Numbered from the stretch's first letter, positions 45,567-55,326 are shown. The stretch: DNA of 64,000 nucleotides from CBDCGJ01 sp965238305 (GCA_965238305.1 CBDEHK010000001.1:2356001-2420000), one strand, 5' to 3'. A program made the numbers and translations. Notes: generated by a model from the letters alone, not told the origin.

Positions 45567-46172
45567 ATGGCACGACGTTACGATCATAGCCCGCAAGAGC
45601 TGCGGCAAATGATTTTGACAGCGGCTGGGGAGATGGTTGGCGAAGCTGGTATCCGTGGCGTTTCGGCCCGCAAGGTGGCCGCTCGCATCGGTTATTCCGT
45701 CGGAACGCTTTATAACGTTTTCGAAAATTTTGATGATATCATTGTGCATCTGAATGGCGAGACCTTGGATGCCTTGCACGACGTTTTAGCCAACGCAGCC
45801 AGCGATCAAGATGTGGTCGCCGCTTTAACCAACCTCACAGATGCATATATCGAGTTTACTTCGCAAAACCGCCATCGATGGAATTTGCTGTTTGAGCATC
45901 ACCTGCCACCAGGCAAAGTGCTGCCGGAATGGTACAATCAGAAAGTTGCCGGACTATTGGCTTTTGTCGAAGCGGCGATTGCGCCGTTGTTTGATGTGAC
46001 CCAAGAACCCGAGCGGGCCCGTGCGGCGCGTGCCCTCTGGGCCTCGCTTCATGGCATCGTCTCACTGTCTACGAGTGACAAACTGGATGTGGTGGCGGTT
46101 CATTCGACGAAGGACTTGTCGACTTTCCTGATCGAAAATGTGGTCCGCGGGTTGCAGACTAATTTAAAGTAA
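45567..46172 (+). CDS. TetR-family transcriptional regulator
   Basis: A 201-residue regulator. The N-terminal helix-turn-helix is typical: QMILTAAGEMVGEAGIRGVS followed by KVAARIGYSVGTLYNVFENF. The C-terminal ligand domain (about 70-201) is divergent, with WNLLFEHHLPPGK resembling the TetR_C WHG-domain type (WASLHGIVSL). It likely represses neighbouring genes on ligand release. It converges on the GST end of the ABC/sulfatase operon and follows the DUF2145 gene, so its target cannot be fixed from position. The ATG at 45567 is chosen over the upstream TTG frame. Confidence 0.88.
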   Translation: MARRYDHSPQELRQMILTAAGEMVGEAGIRGVSARKVAARIGYSVGTLYNVFENFDDIIVHLNGETLDALHDVLANAASDQDVVAALTNLTDAYIEFTSQNRHRWNLLFEHHLPPGKVLPEWYNQKVAGLLAFVEAAIAPLFDVTQEPERARAARALWASLHGIVSLSTSDKLDVVAVHSTKDLSTFLIENVVRGLQTNLK

Positions 46173-46225
46173 GGCCAGCCTTTACCGGATCGACATCACT
46201 AGACAGAAAACCCCACAGCGGACAC

Positions 46226-46867
46226 TTAACTGCTCATCAATGCGATGATCGGCGCGGTAGCGCGTTGCCAGGACTTGCGCCCTTCAATTCGTCCGATCCA
46301 ATTTGCGACATTTGGTACATCGTCAAGTGAAATTCCACCTGGATTACGGGCCACGAATGTACTGGCGAGGGCAAAATCGGCCACACTTAGCTGTTCGGTA
46401 ACCCAATCTTGATCGACCAATTGTGCGTCCAGAACCCCCAGGAACTGGTCGACATTTTTCATCTCCGTGTCGACAACACTTTGATTAAGTTCACCCATAC
46501 CAAGTTTTTGTTTCATGAATTTCTCGAACGTCACTTTCTGCATGGCCGGGCCAAGATGTATGCTCTGCCAATATGACCATTGATCTATTGTCGCGCGCAG
46601 TTTTGGATTTTCAGGATAGAGGCCATGTTCAGGGTGAAGAGCGGCTAGGTAGTTATTGATCGCACGGGATTCCCAGAGGACAAAATCACCATCAACAAGG
46701 GCCGGAACTTTGGCGTTGGGATTTATAGCGAGATAGGCGTCGGTCTTGTTTTCCCCGGCACGAATATCGACATCAATCACCTCCAGCTCAAGGCCTAGTT
46801 CATTCACTACTGCCCGTACTCGCAGTGCATTCGGCGAGAAATTGGCATTATAGAGTTTCATGGTCAT
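46226..46867 (-). CDS. Glutathione S-transferase family protein
   Basis: A 213-residue cytosolic GST. The N-terminal thioredoxin fold starts MKLYNANFSPNALRVRAV, with Ser in the catalytic region (beta/theta-like placement). NPNAKVPALVDGDFVLWESRAI is the classic GSH-binding block with cis-proline and the E-S pair. The helical C-terminal domain ends with ATAPIIALM. It is the last gene on the minus strand of a run that includes a sulfatase and a polyamine-type ABC importer, 38 nt after the sulfatase stop, and may detoxify a compound handled by that operon. Confidence 0.9.
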   Translation of the reverse strand: MTMKLYNANFSPNALRVRAVVNELGLELEVIDVDIRAGENKTDAYLAINPNAKVPALVDGDFVLWESRAINNYLAALHPEHGLYPENPKLRATIDQWSYWQSIHLGPAMQKVTFEKFMKQKLGMGELNQSVVDTEMKNVDQFLGVLDAQLVDQDWVTEQLSVADFALASTFVARNPGGISLDDVPNVANWIGRIEGRKSWQRATAPIIALMSS

Positions 46868-46905
46868 TTTGATCTCCTGATCGAATTGATATCGAAATTT
46901 TGTTT

Positions 46906-49173
46906 CTATTCCCGGGCCATTTCGGCATTGCCGACACCTTCACCGTCGAGTTTTTGATTGTCTTCGAGATAGATGGTAACTTTGCGCAAATTGCCGTCGA
47001 ATGAAAATGGCGCGGCATAGTCACCAACCGGATTGCCACGATCGCGGCCGATATCCAGGCCGGACCAGGAAATCAGCATGAAAAACCCCAAGTCACTTTC
47101 GACGGCACCGGCGGCGGCGTCATCAATCAAAAGTGTATAACGACTGCGTCCCATGCCGACGCCCATTTTCGGTCGGGCTTCCCGGCTTAGGCGGGTCACT
47201 TCCAGGCTGAGTAGATGAGGACCAGGCGCTACCCTGCGATCGGAAGTCACGACCACATGTTCCCCACCGATATTCAGATCGTGGCAAAGAAAGCCATTGC
47301 GCAGGTAAAGCGAATAGCCTGAAGTACTGTCGCCATGGGCAATCAGCACCCCTTCCGCACCGCCGTCTGGAATGATCACATCGGCTTCAATGCGATAGCC
47401 ACGGCTGCGTAAATCGGGTGCAACGTCAGAGGGTACGTGTCCGACGCCTTTGTGAAAGACGGCGACGCGGCGCTCGCCTTGCAAACGGGCAGCGTTTTCG
47501 GCAAAACGTGGCGCGAAACGGTCATCAAGGGGAAGGACTTTGTACTTTCCGGCTTCCTGCCACCATAGCTCGATCATCCGGGCCAGGCGGTCAGGATTTT
47601 TCTCGGCCAGATTATTGCATTCGGAAAAATCGCTGTTCAGATCATAAAGCTCCCACTCGTCATCGTTGAAGGGAGAGCCCATGGGATGGAACGCCACCGC
47701 TTTCCAACCATCCTGCCAGAGACCGCGATGACCGAACATTTCAAAATATTGCGGTGCGGTGCGGGACAGGACGGAGCCGTCAAACAAGCTGTTTTTGAAA
47801 CTATACCCTTCAATCGGCTGCTGTTCGGTTCCGTTGATGTTGCCCGGCGGTTCGATACCGATAATGTCTAACAGGGTCGGAACCAGATCGCTGCAATGGG
47901 CAAATTGGTGCCGCAATTCACCGAAAGCTTCGATGCGATTGGGCCAGCTGATGATCAATGGATCGCGAATGCCGCCGCCATGCGTATTCTGTTTATAACG
48001 CTTCAGCGGCGTATTTGCCGCCATTGCCCAGCCATGGGGGAAGTTCGTATGCGTATCCGGCCCGCCGATATCCTCAATACGGGCGATCTTTTCCGCCATC
48101 GGCTCCGGCCGCAGATTGAACGGACCCATGGCGTTGACCAAACCGTTTAGGCCGCCCTCCTGGCTGGCTCCATTGTCCGATAACACGATGATCAGAGTGT
48201 CTTCCTTCTGTCCGGTTTGTTCTAAAAAATCAACTAGGCGGGCGATCTGCTGATCGGCATGATCCAGCATCGCGGCATAGGCTGACTGCAAACGAACAAA
48301 AAGACGCTGTTCTTTTGGGTCGTGATCTTCCCATGGCTGCACCCGGTCATTGCGTGGCGGCAGCTCTGTTGTTTCGGGCACAATTCCCAACGCCTTTTGC
48401 CGCATCAGCCGGCGCGCCCGTTCCACATCCCAGCCCTCCGCGAATAATTCGTCATAGCTGCGGATCAAATCCGCTGGCGCTTGGTGTGGTGCATGACAAG
48501 CACCGAAGGCCAGCCACAGAAGCCAAGGATGTTCCGGTCCATTGGCTTGATGATCCGCCAGATAGCGGATCGAGTGATCGACCAGATCTTCGCTCAAGTG
48601 ATAACCGGAGGCGAAATCGCCAGGCGGATCGATGTGGCTGTTGTCGTTAACCAGCTCAGGCGCATACTGATCGGTCTCCGCATCCAGGAAACCGTAGAAG
48701 CGATCGAAACCGCGGCCCAAGGGCCAGCCGTCGAAAGGGCCGGTGGCACCGCCTTCGCTCAATGGGGTGACGTGCCATTTGCCAACCATATAGTTGCGAT
48801 AGGCGTGCGGGCGCAGCATTTCCGCCAAAGTCCCGGCAGAGCGTGCAATCTTGCCGCGATAACCGGGATAGCCGCTGTCGAAATTAGCCAGGCAACCGAC
48901 ACCGACGGAATGATGATTACGACCGGTCAGCAACGAGGCTCGGGTCGTTGAACACATGGCGGTAGTGTGAAAGCTGGTGTAACGCAAACCCCGGTCCGCC
49001 AAGGCATCAATGGCCGGCGTCTTGATGGCGGAGCCATAACAGCCAAAATCCGAAAATCCGACATCGTCAAACACAACAACTAAAATATTCGGTGCGTGGT
49101 CGGGTGCCTGAACTTGTTCCGGCCAAAAAGGTGTTGAGGTTTCTAGCGTCTTGCCAATTTTTCCTTTGGCCAT
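46906..49173 (-). CDS. Sulfatase family protein (arylsulfatase-like)
   Basis: A 755-residue hydrolase of the alkaline-phosphatase superfamily that removes sulfate esters. Metal ligands are in NILVVVFDDVGF, and the formylglycine motif is Cys74-Ser-Thr-Thr-Arg78-Ala in AMCSTTRASLLTGRNHH. The consensus is CxPxR, so the proline is threonine here, as in some long bacterial and mycobacterial sulfatases. VLSDNGASQEGG and HGGGIRDPLIISWP are conserved. The last ~190 residues form a beta-rich C-terminal domain. No signal peptide is visible, so the enzyme is probably cytoplasmic. It starts 9 nt after the permease stop; a maturase gene is not in the window. Confidence 0.9.
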   Translation of the reverse strand: MAKGKIGKTLETSTPFWPEQVQAPDHAPNILVVVFDDVGFSDFGCYGSAIKTPAIDALADRGLRYTSFHTTAMCSTTRASLLTGRNHHSVGVGCLANFDSGYPGYRGKIARSAGTLAEMLRPHAYRNYMVGKWHVTPLSEGGATGPFDGWPLGRGFDRFYGFLDAETDQYAPELVNDNSHIDPPGDFASGYHLSEDLVDHSIRYLADHQANGPEHPWLLWLAFGACHAPHQAPADLIRSYDELFAEGWDVERARRLMRQKALGIVPETTELPPRNDRVQPWEDHDPKEQRLFVRLQSAYAAMLDHADQQIARLVDFLEQTGQKEDTLIIVLSDNGASQEGGLNGLVNAMGPFNLRPEPMAEKIARIEDIGGPDTHTNFPHGWAMAANTPLKRYKQNTHGGGIRDPLIISWPNRIEAFGELRHQFAHCSDLVPTLLDIIGIEPPGNINGTEQQPIEGYSFKNSLFDGSVLSRTAPQYFEMFGHRGLWQDGWKAVAFHPMGSPFNDDEWELYDLNSDFSECNNLAEKNPDRLARMIELWWQEAGKYKVLPLDDRFAPRFAENAARLQGERRVAVFHKGVGHVPSDVAPDLRSRGYRIEADVIIPDGGAEGVLIAHGDSTSGYSLYLRNGFLCHDLNIGGEHVVVTSDRRVAPGPHLLSLEVTRLSREARPKMGVGMGRSRYTLLIDDAAAGAVESDLGFFMLISWSGLDIGRDRGNPVGDYAAPFSFDGNLRKVTIYLEDNQKLDGEGVGNAEMARE

Positions 49174-49182
49174 ATTCTACTT

Positions 49183-50094
49183 TCAATTTTCGCGAATGCC
49201 GCGCAACCGTTCGTTACGCCTGCGCAATAGTTCTATCGTGGTCAGTAACGCGATGGAAAATACCACCAGGATCGTCGCCACCGACAGAATTGTCGGTGAA
49301 ATCTGTTCGCGAATGCCGTTCCACATTTGCCGCGGGATCGTCTGTTGATCGAAGGAGGCAACGAACAAGACCACGACGACTTCATCAAAAGAGGTTACGA
49401 AGGAGAAGAGCGCCCCTGAAATCACACCAGGCAAAATCAACGGCAAAGTGACCCGGCGAAAACTGGTCACCGGATCGGCCCCTAGATTAGTGGCTGCACG
49501 GGTCAGGGAATGGTCGAAGCCGACCAGCGTCGCGGTTACCGTGATTATGACGAAGGGAATCCCTAGCGTCGCATGGGCCATGATAATGCCCATATAGGTA
49601 TGCGCCAGGCCGGTCCAAGAATAGAAAAAAAACAGGCCCGTCGCGGTAATAATCAAGGGCACGATCATTGGAGAGATCAGCAGACCCATGATGACCCGGC
49701 GATAAGGCATTTCCGGTCGGGATAAACCAAGCGCGGCGACCGTGCCAAGGGTTGTTGCCAAGATTGTTGAGGCGACGCCAATGATCACCGAGTTCTTGGC
49801 GGCCCGCACCCATTGGGCGTTCTCCCAAACATCCGACCACCAGCTGCTGCCAGCTGGACCGTCCGGAGCCGACATACCGAAAGTGAGAATTTTTTCGTAC
49901 CAACGCATCGAATAACCGTCTGGGTCGAAACTCAACATTTTCTGCGTGAAGGTAAAATATGGCTCCGCGTTAAACGATAGTGGAATGATCACCAGGATTG
50001 GCGAAATCAGAAATACAAATATCGCCCCGCAGATCACAAGATAGGTATAGTGCCAAATCCGTTCGACTCTGGAAGCATGCAGGGGAAGCGCCAT
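49183..50094 (-). CDS. ABC transporter permease (PotC type)
   Basis: A 303-residue inner-membrane permease of the spermidine/putrescine-type ABC importers (second permease). About six helices are seen: VICGAIFVFLISPILVIIPL, SVIIGVASTILATTLGTVAA, VIMGLLISPMIVPLIITATG and later ones. The coupling-helix EAA motif reads LTRAATNLGADPVTSFRRVTLP, followed by ILPGVISGAL. It is part of the operon ATPase - binding protein - permease - permease - sulfatase - GST, with gaps of about 9 to 110 nt on the minus strand. Confidence 0.92.
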   Translation of the reverse strand: MALPLHASRVERIWHYTYLVICGAIFVFLISPILVIIPLSFNAEPYFTFTQKMLSFDPDGYSMRWYEKILTFGMSAPDGPAGSSWWSDVWENAQWVRAAKNSVIIGVASTILATTLGTVAALGLSRPEMPYRRVIMGLLISPMIVPLIITATGLFFFYSWTGLAHTYMGIIMAHATLGIPFVIITVTATLVGFDHSLTRAATNLGADPVTSFRRVTLPLILPGVISGALFSFVTSFDEVVVVLFVASFDQQTIPRQMWNGIREQISPTILSVATILVVFSIALLTTIELLRRRNERLRGIREN

Positions 50095-50114
50095 GATCAG
50101 TTCATCTTACCTCG

Positions 50115-51383
50115 CTAACCGAGTTTCATGTTGTCGATGCCGATAATCTTGTCGTAAAGCCAATAAAGGACAAGAATACCGAACAGCAGCAACGCACCGA
50201 GGGCCGCGGCAAGCGACCAGTTCAGCGATTTCTGCATGTGGAAGGCGATCAGGTTTGATATCAACTGACCGGAAGAACCGCCGACCAAGGCAGGTGTGAT
50301 GTAATAACCCACCGCCAAAATGAACACCAGCAACACACCGGCGCCAATGCCGGGCACCGTCTGCGGGAAATAAACCCGCCAAAAAGCGGTCCACGGCGTC
50401 GCGCCCAGCGATCTGGCGGCGCGCATATAGCTGGGCGGGATGGTTTTCATCACCGAATAAAGGGGCAGTACCATGAATGGCAGCAGAATATGGGTCATCG
50501 CGATAATCGTGCCCATCTGGTTGTACATCATTTGAATACGGCCATCGTCACCAATGATGCCAAAAAGGACTAACAGGTCGTTGAATACACCTTGACTTTG
50601 CAGGAGCACGATCCAACTGGTCGTTCGCACCAGCAGCGAAGTCCAGAACGGCAACAGCACAAAGATCATCAACAAATTGGAATAGCGAAGCGGTAGCGCC
50701 GCCAACAAATGCGCAATCGGAAAAGCCAGAATGAAGCAGAGGCCAGCAATCAATCCGGATAGCCAGAGCGTGCGGATAAACAACGGCACATAGATGCGCC
50801 GGTCGTCAGAAACCGAGACGATATTCCCTTCTTCGTCATGGGTCATGTCTATGGCGGCCAGATAAAAACTCAAATTATGCGGATTGGCCACCCTTTGCAT
50901 GGTCGTCCACAATCGCTCGCTGCCCCACTTTTCGTTGAGCGCGATCATCGCTTCTTTATATGGCGGTTTCAGGCGCTTGGCTTTGCGACCGCCGGAGGTA
51001 AAGAGACTGCGGGTGCCTGGAAACTCGTAATTTACCCTTGTGCCGACAATGCCGACCGTTTTTGCCTTCTTGCCGAGGGTTAGATCTTTCACCAGAGCCG
51101 CGAAAGCAGCTTCGTCTGGCACGCCCGAAAATTCATGGGCCTCGAAATAGGCGACCAAGTTCGGCATATTGTCAGAGAAGGCGGTATTGTTGATGCTGCG
51201 ATAAAGCATCTGGGCGATCGGAATTGCAAACGTGATCAGGATGAACAACAACAAGGGTGCGACCAGTAAGAACGCTCGTACGCGCGCCCGTCTGGTCGCG
51301 CGCGCCAAGGCCACAGGTAACGGCGTACCATCAACTGCTATTAGTGGCGCTTTATCCGTATGTTCAAGACTGGCGTCGGTCAT
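50115..51383 (-). CDS. ABC transporter permease (PotB type) with enlarged periplasmic region
   Basis: A 422-residue first permease. It is longer than typical PotB (about 280) because about 160 residues lie between the first helix and the rest: a basic and hydrophilic stretch around residues 60-205 that includes FSDNMPNLVAYFEAHEFSG and QRVANPHNLSFYLAAIDM. The helices, and the EAA motif in YMRAARSLGATPWTAFWRV, are normal. This extended-loop PotB form is found in other alphaproteobacterial polyamine/opine-type importers. The gene lies 20 nt from the second permease. Confidence 0.9.
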   Translation of the reverse strand: MTDASLEHTDKAPLIAVDGTPLPVALARATRRARVRAFLLVAPLLLFILITFAIPIAQMLYRSINNTAFSDNMPNLVAYFEAHEFSGVPDEAAFAALVKDLTLGKKAKTVGIVGTRVNYEFPGTRSLFTSGGRKAKRLKPPYKEAMIALNEKWGSERLWTTMQRVANPHNLSFYLAAIDMTHDEEGNIVSVSDDRRIYVPLFIRTLWLSGLIAGLCFILAFPIAHLLAALPLRYSNLLMIFVLLPFWTSLLVRTTSWIVLLQSQGVFNDLLVLFGIIGDDGRIQMMYNQMGTIIAMTHILLPFMVLPLYSVMKTIPPSYMRAARSLGATPWTAFWRVYFPQTVPGIGAGVLLVFILAVGYYITPALVGGSSGQLISNLIAFHMQKSLNWSLAAALGALLLFGILVLYWLYDKIIGIDNMKLG

Positions 51384-51457
51384 CTATTACCGGAATGGTG
51401 AATAGGTATGAAGTTGAAGGCGGCAGGGACACGCCCCGCCGCCGATATCGTGTTTTC

Positions 51458-52546
51458 TTAATTCGCGGTCAACCAGGCGTTAAACCTCTCATTCAATTCC
51501 GTGTCATGGTCGGCCCAGAACTCAAAATTGTTGACCAAAGCGGTTTTCAAATTCGCCGCTGCGGTTGGCATATGCGGTCCCATTTTGGTTTTACCATCTT
51601 TATACAAACCAACCATGGCGCCAGAAGATTTCCGCGCCGGACCATAGGAAATCCAGCTCGCCTGATCCGCCAATCGTTTGGTGTCGGTGGAGAAACGAAT
51701 GAAATCCATCGCCAATTCTTTATTCGGTGCGCCTTTAGGGACAACGAACAAATCGAAATCAAGAACTTGACCGTCCCAAACCACGACGAATGGTTTGCCT
51801 TCGCCGACTGCAGCGCCAAATATTCTACCGTTGAAAGCCGTCGTCATAACGACTTCGCCATCGGCCAGCAGCTGCGGGGCTTGCGCACCAGCTTCCCACC
51901 AAACAACATCATTCTTGATCGAGTTCAGTTTTTTGAATGCTCGCGCTACACCGGCTTCGGTGCCAAGCAGTTTGTAAACCTGATCCGTCGGCACGCCATC
52001 GGCAATCAGTGCAAATTCAAGATTGGGCTTGGCGCTTTTACGCAAGCCACGCTTGCCGGGGAATTTCTTGGTGTCGAAGAAATCTGCCATGGTTGTCGGC
52101 GTGCCACCCTTAACTTTGGTGGAATCATAAGCGTAGATCGTCGACCAAACGATGTTCGCAACCGCGCAATCTGTCAATGCGCCATCGATAAAATCTTCGG
52201 TTGCCGGTGTCCCATCCGGCGCGGCAGGAAGTTTTGATGTGTCGATTTCTTCCAATAGGCCTTCGTCGCATAGACGAATAGCGTCGGAATATTCGACGTC
52301 GGCAATATCAATGGAAACGTTGCCGGCTTCCACCTGAGCCTTGATCGGCGTGGCCGGATTATCAGCGTCAATGGAGTTTACTTTGTGACCCGTCTTTGCC
52401 ATCCACGGTTTGTGATAGGCTTCGACTTGGCTTTTGGTGTAGGCGCCACCCCAGGACATGACGTTTATTTCGCCAGCCTGCGCTGAACCTACAAACGCAA
52501 AACCAATGGCCAGCGTCGTTGTTGCGAGCAATGCTCTTAGTTTCAT
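51458..52546 (-). CDS. Extracellular solute-binding protein, polyamine-type ABC importer
   Basis: A 362-residue periplasmic binding protein. A signal peptide (LRALLATTTLAIGFAFVGSA) precedes AQAGEINVMSWGGAYTKSQ, the diagnostic start of PotD/PotF-like family 1 binding proteins. SIDIADVEYSDAIRLCDEG and VVWDGQVLDFDLFVVPKGA shape the ligand site. The substrate need not be a polyamine: sulfatase and GST genes follow in the operon. AGAGGAA lies 7 nt before ATG 52546; the longer frame to 52621 is not signal-like. Confidence 0.93.
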   Translation of the reverse strand: MKLRALLATTTLAIGFAFVGSAQAGEINVMSWGGAYTKSQVEAYHKPWMAKTGHKVNSIDADNPATPIKAQVEAGNVSIDIADVEYSDAIRLCDEGLLEEIDTSKLPAAPDGTPATEDFIDGALTDCAVANIVWSTIYAYDSTKVKGGTPTTMADFFDTKKFPGKRGLRKSAKPNLEFALIADGVPTDQVYKLLGTEAGVARAFKKLNSIKNDVVWWEAGAQAPQLLADGEVVMTTAFNGRIFGAAVGEGKPFVVVWDGQVLDFDLFVVPKGAPNKELAMDFIRFSTDTKRLADQASWISYGPARKSSGAMVGLYKDGKTKMGPHMPTAAANLKTALVNNFEFWADHDTELNERFNAWLTAN

Positions 52547-52633
52547 TTTGTTTTTCCTCTCCGTTAATTGGTCATATCGACCTGTGCTTAGATTGTTGTT
52601 TACAAACTCGTTTGGGTACAAATTACAAAACTC

Positions 52634-53737
52634 TTAGACCGCCATCTCATCAAGGGCCCGGCAATCTTCCGGCAGCCAACCAACGGTGGTTTCTCGACCA
52701 GAAATCAAATCCACGCGACCAGCGTCATTGGGGACCTTGACAATGAACGTGTCGGTATCGGCAACCGACATTCGGGCGCGAATATGGTCGCCCAAATAAA
52801 TCAGTTCTTCAATCTTTGCCGGCAAGATCACCGGCAGCGATCCTGGTTTGGGATTCAAGGCGACCCGTTCCGGGCGGATCGATAAGGTCGTCCGGCTACC
52901 AGCCTCCTCGACATTGATCTTCGCAGCCTGCACGGTTTGTCCAGCATCCAACGTCACGGTGCAAAGTTCGGCGCCGTTTATTTCCGAAACCGCGCCTTGC
53001 AACTGATTATTCTCGCCAATGAACTGCGCCACAAAGGAATTTTCCGGTTTTTCATAAAGTGCGTCAGGCGTCGACAATTGCTGTATGACGCCATCATTGA
53101 AGACGGCGATACGGTTTGACATCGTCAGCGCTTCTGATTGGTCATGGGTGACATAAACGACGCTCACGCCAAGGCTTTCATGGATATGTTTAATCTCGTA
53201 CTGCATTTCTTCGCGTAGGTTTTTATCCAATGCACCCAGCGGCTCGTCCATTAACACCAACTCCGGTTCGAATACCAAGGCCCGAGCCACTGCGACCCGT
53301 TGCTGTTGTCCGCCAGATAGTTGAGCCGGCCGGCGATGACCGAATTCCGGTAGACGGACCATCTCCAATGCCCGCAGTACTTTGGCGTCACGATCGGCCT
53401 TTGACATTTTTCGAACTTCCAACGGGAAAGCGAGGTTTTCCGCCACCGTCATATGGGGAAATAACGCATAGTTCTGAAATACCATGCCGATGCCGCGTTT
53501 GTGCGGTGGCACCTGATTGATCGGTCGTCCGTTCAAGAAAATCTCGCCGTTCGTCGCCGGTTCAAACCCTGCCAACATCATCAAACAAGTGGTCTTGCCG
53601 GACCCAGACGGGCCCAACATGGTCAGGAATTCACCTTCGGCGATTTCGAGATTCAAACTCTTAACCACGAGGATTTCACCATCGTAGCTTTTCTGCACAT
53701 CCTTGAAATGCACAATCGTCTTTGCACTGGTCGCCAT
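52634..53737 (-). CDS. ABC transporter ATP-binding protein (PotA type)
   Basis: A 367-residue ATPase of the polyamine-type importer, first gene of the operon. Walker A GPSGSGKTTCLMML, signature AQLSGGQQQRVAVARAL, Walker B LVLMDEPLGALDKNL, and the regulatory C-terminal TOBE-type domain (LSIRPERVALNPKPG) are all present. It drives uptake through the two permeases at 49183-51383. An 87-nt gap before the binding-protein gene lacks a clear terminator. Confidence 0.95.
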   Translation of the reverse strand: MATSAKTIVHFKDVQKSYDGEILVVKSLNLEIAEGEFLTMLGPSGSGKTTCLMMLAGFEPATNGEIFLNGRPINQVPPHKRGIGMVFQNYALFPHMTVAENLAFPLEVRKMSKADRDAKVLRALEMVRLPEFGHRRPAQLSGGQQQRVAVARALVFEPELVLMDEPLGALDKNLREEMQYEIKHIHESLGVSVVYVTHDQSEALTMSNRIAVFNDGVIQQLSTPDALYEKPENSFVAQFIGENNQLQGAVSEINGAELCTVTLDAGQTVQAAKINVEEAGSRTTLSIRPERVALNPKPGSLPVILPAKIEELIYLGDHIRARMSVADTDTFIVKVPNDAGRVDLISGRETTVGWLPEDCRALDEMAV

Positions 53738-53913
53738 GCGGCTTAACTACTCCGTCTTCAACCCTGTCGTCGCATCATTAAGACACTTATTTATATTGGA
53801 TCGAAACTTAATTGTTCTCGTCTCGATTTCGGCGGCATCCTATCAGGAATGGCTATACAATGCTAAGGGGAAATACAGCAATTTGTGGTTAATTTTCGGA
53901 AGGTGCAATTCCA

Positions 53914-54234
53914 ATGAGTCGAGAAGAATTCGATACTTATTGCGGCGGTTTATTGGGTGTTACGCATGTCGTGCAATGGGGCAACGCTTCGGTGTGGAAG
54001 ATTGGCAGCAAAATATTTGCGATTTGCTCTAATTGGGGTGCTGGCGGGCATCAAAAAATCGGTTTCAAATGTTCTGACCTGTCGTTCAAAGTTCTATGCG
54101 AACAGCCGGGTATCATTCCGGCGCCCTATTTGGCACGTGCGAAATGGGTGCAGATGGAAACCGAGAAAGCAATGTCCGATGAAGATATCAAAGCTTACAT
54201 CAACGCGGCGCGGCGGGACTTGGGTTTGAGCTAA
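53914..54234 (+). CDS. MmcQ/YjbR-family protein
   Basis: A 106-residue protein of the MmcQ/YjbR family (CyaY-like fold, double-wing DNA-binding type). REEFDTYCGGLLGVTHVVQW is the start block, WKIGSKIFAICS the central strand pair, and PYLARAKWVQME followed by EDIKAYINAARRDLG the conserved C-terminal part. Function is unproven; DNA binding is inferred for the family. It converges with the LLM oxidoreductase gene, 8 nt apart. Confidence 0.88.
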   Translation: MSREEFDTYCGGLLGVTHVVQWGNASVWKIGSKIFAICSNWGAGGHQKIGFKCSDLSFKVLCEQPGIIPAPYLARAKWVQMETEKAMSDEDIKAYINAARRDLGLS

Positions 54235-54242
54235 CTCGCGAA

Positions 54243-55319
54243 TTATTGTTCGGTTCCTTTTCGATCTTGTTGGACATATTTGACGATGTTTTTAAGCCTA
54301 TCGCGTTCCGCCTCGTTGCGGACGGGTATGGAGAATTCTGTGTCCGTCGCAACGTCGCCATAACGGGTAACCAGTTTTTCGCCGATTTCATCGTAAGTGC
54401 CGATAACCACAAATTGCGCCAAAACCTCGTCGCTGATCAGGGCTGGAAGATGTTCCCAATCTTGTGCCCGTGAGAGTAATTTTGCCTCCGCCGCCAGATC
54501 AGCCAGACCCAAATGTTCGAATGCCGCCTTGTAGGCGGGCGTTGAAGCATAAAATGCGATGCGGGCGCGGGCATCGCGAATTTTGGGCTGCAGTTCTTCG
54601 TCATTCGCAGCCGTCGCGACCAGAGGTTTCATGCTGACATTGAAATTATCGAGGGAGCGGCCGGTTTTGGAGGCGCCTTCGCGTACTGCTGGCAACATCA
54701 CCTCGGCAATATAAGAGGGCGTGCAAACCGGATGCGGGCGAATGCCATTGGCTACTTCACCGGCGATCCGGCACATCACTTTATTGACTGCCGCTAGATG
54801 AATGGGGATATCTGGATGCTCTATCGGACCTGGATCAAACAGCGGCACCATCAAATTTAGCTTGTAGTGGGCACTTTCGAAGTTGAGTGGCGTTTGCGTT
54901 TGCCAGCATCGCCAAACCGCACGCAGAGCGCCGACATAGTCGCGCATCCAAGGCCCTGCTGGTGTAGATGACATGCCATAACGCCGTTCAATATGCGCCC
55001 GTACTTGCGGTCCCAGGCCAAGGGTGAAGCGTCCCTTGGATAACTTTTGAATGGTCCAGGCACTGAGCGCCATTGACGTTGGGCTGCGTGGAAAAGCGAT
55101 GGCAACGGCGGTTCCTAAACCAAGCGTTGTTGTGGCTTGGGCCGCCAGAGCCATGATTACGAAGGGATCGTCCTTGGTTTCTTCCACCATCAACTTGTCG
55201 TAACCCAGGCTTTCGACCAATTTGGCGTCGTTGTCGACGGCGGCAAGATCCAATGGTTGATCCGGCGCCCGCAAGCCTGGATCGACTTTGCCAAGCGGGA
55301 GCAGGGTTTCCATTCGCAT
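54243..55319 (-). CDS. LLM-class flavin/F420-dependent oxidoreductase
   Basis: A 358-residue TIM-barrel oxidoreductase of the luciferase-like monooxygenase superfamily. ATTTLGLGTAVAIAFPRSP is the conserved block with the GTAVA turn, RFTLGLGPQVRAHIERRYG the next, and HLAAVNKVMCRIAGEVANG a later barrel strand. The pattern resembles the F420-dependent subfamily (TIGR03617-like) common in actinobacteria and in some proteobacteria, but FMN use is possible. It follows the ThDP enzyme with the start 7 nt past its stop, so the two form one operon. I choose ATG 55319 because AAGG lies 9 nt upstream; other ATGs lie at 55313 and 55343. Confidence 0.85.
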   Translation of the reverse strand: MRMETLLPLGKVDPGLRAPDQPLDLAAVDNDAKLVESLGYDKLMVEETKDDPFVIMALAAQATTTLGLGTAVAIAFPRSPTSMALSAWTIQKLSKGRFTLGLGPQVRAHIERRYGMSSTPAGPWMRDYVGALRAVWRCWQTQTPLNFESAHYKLNLMVPLFDPGPIEHPDIPIHLAAVNKVMCRIAGEVANGIRPHPVCTPSYIAEVMLPAVREGASKTGRSLDNFNVSMKPLVATAANDEELQPKIRDARARIAFYASTPAYKAAFEHLGLADLAAEAKLLSRAQDWEHLPALISDEVLAQFVVIGTYDEIGEKLVTRYGDVATDTEFSIPVRNEAERDRLKNIVKYVQQDRKGTEQ

Positions 55320-55326
55320 ATTGCGT

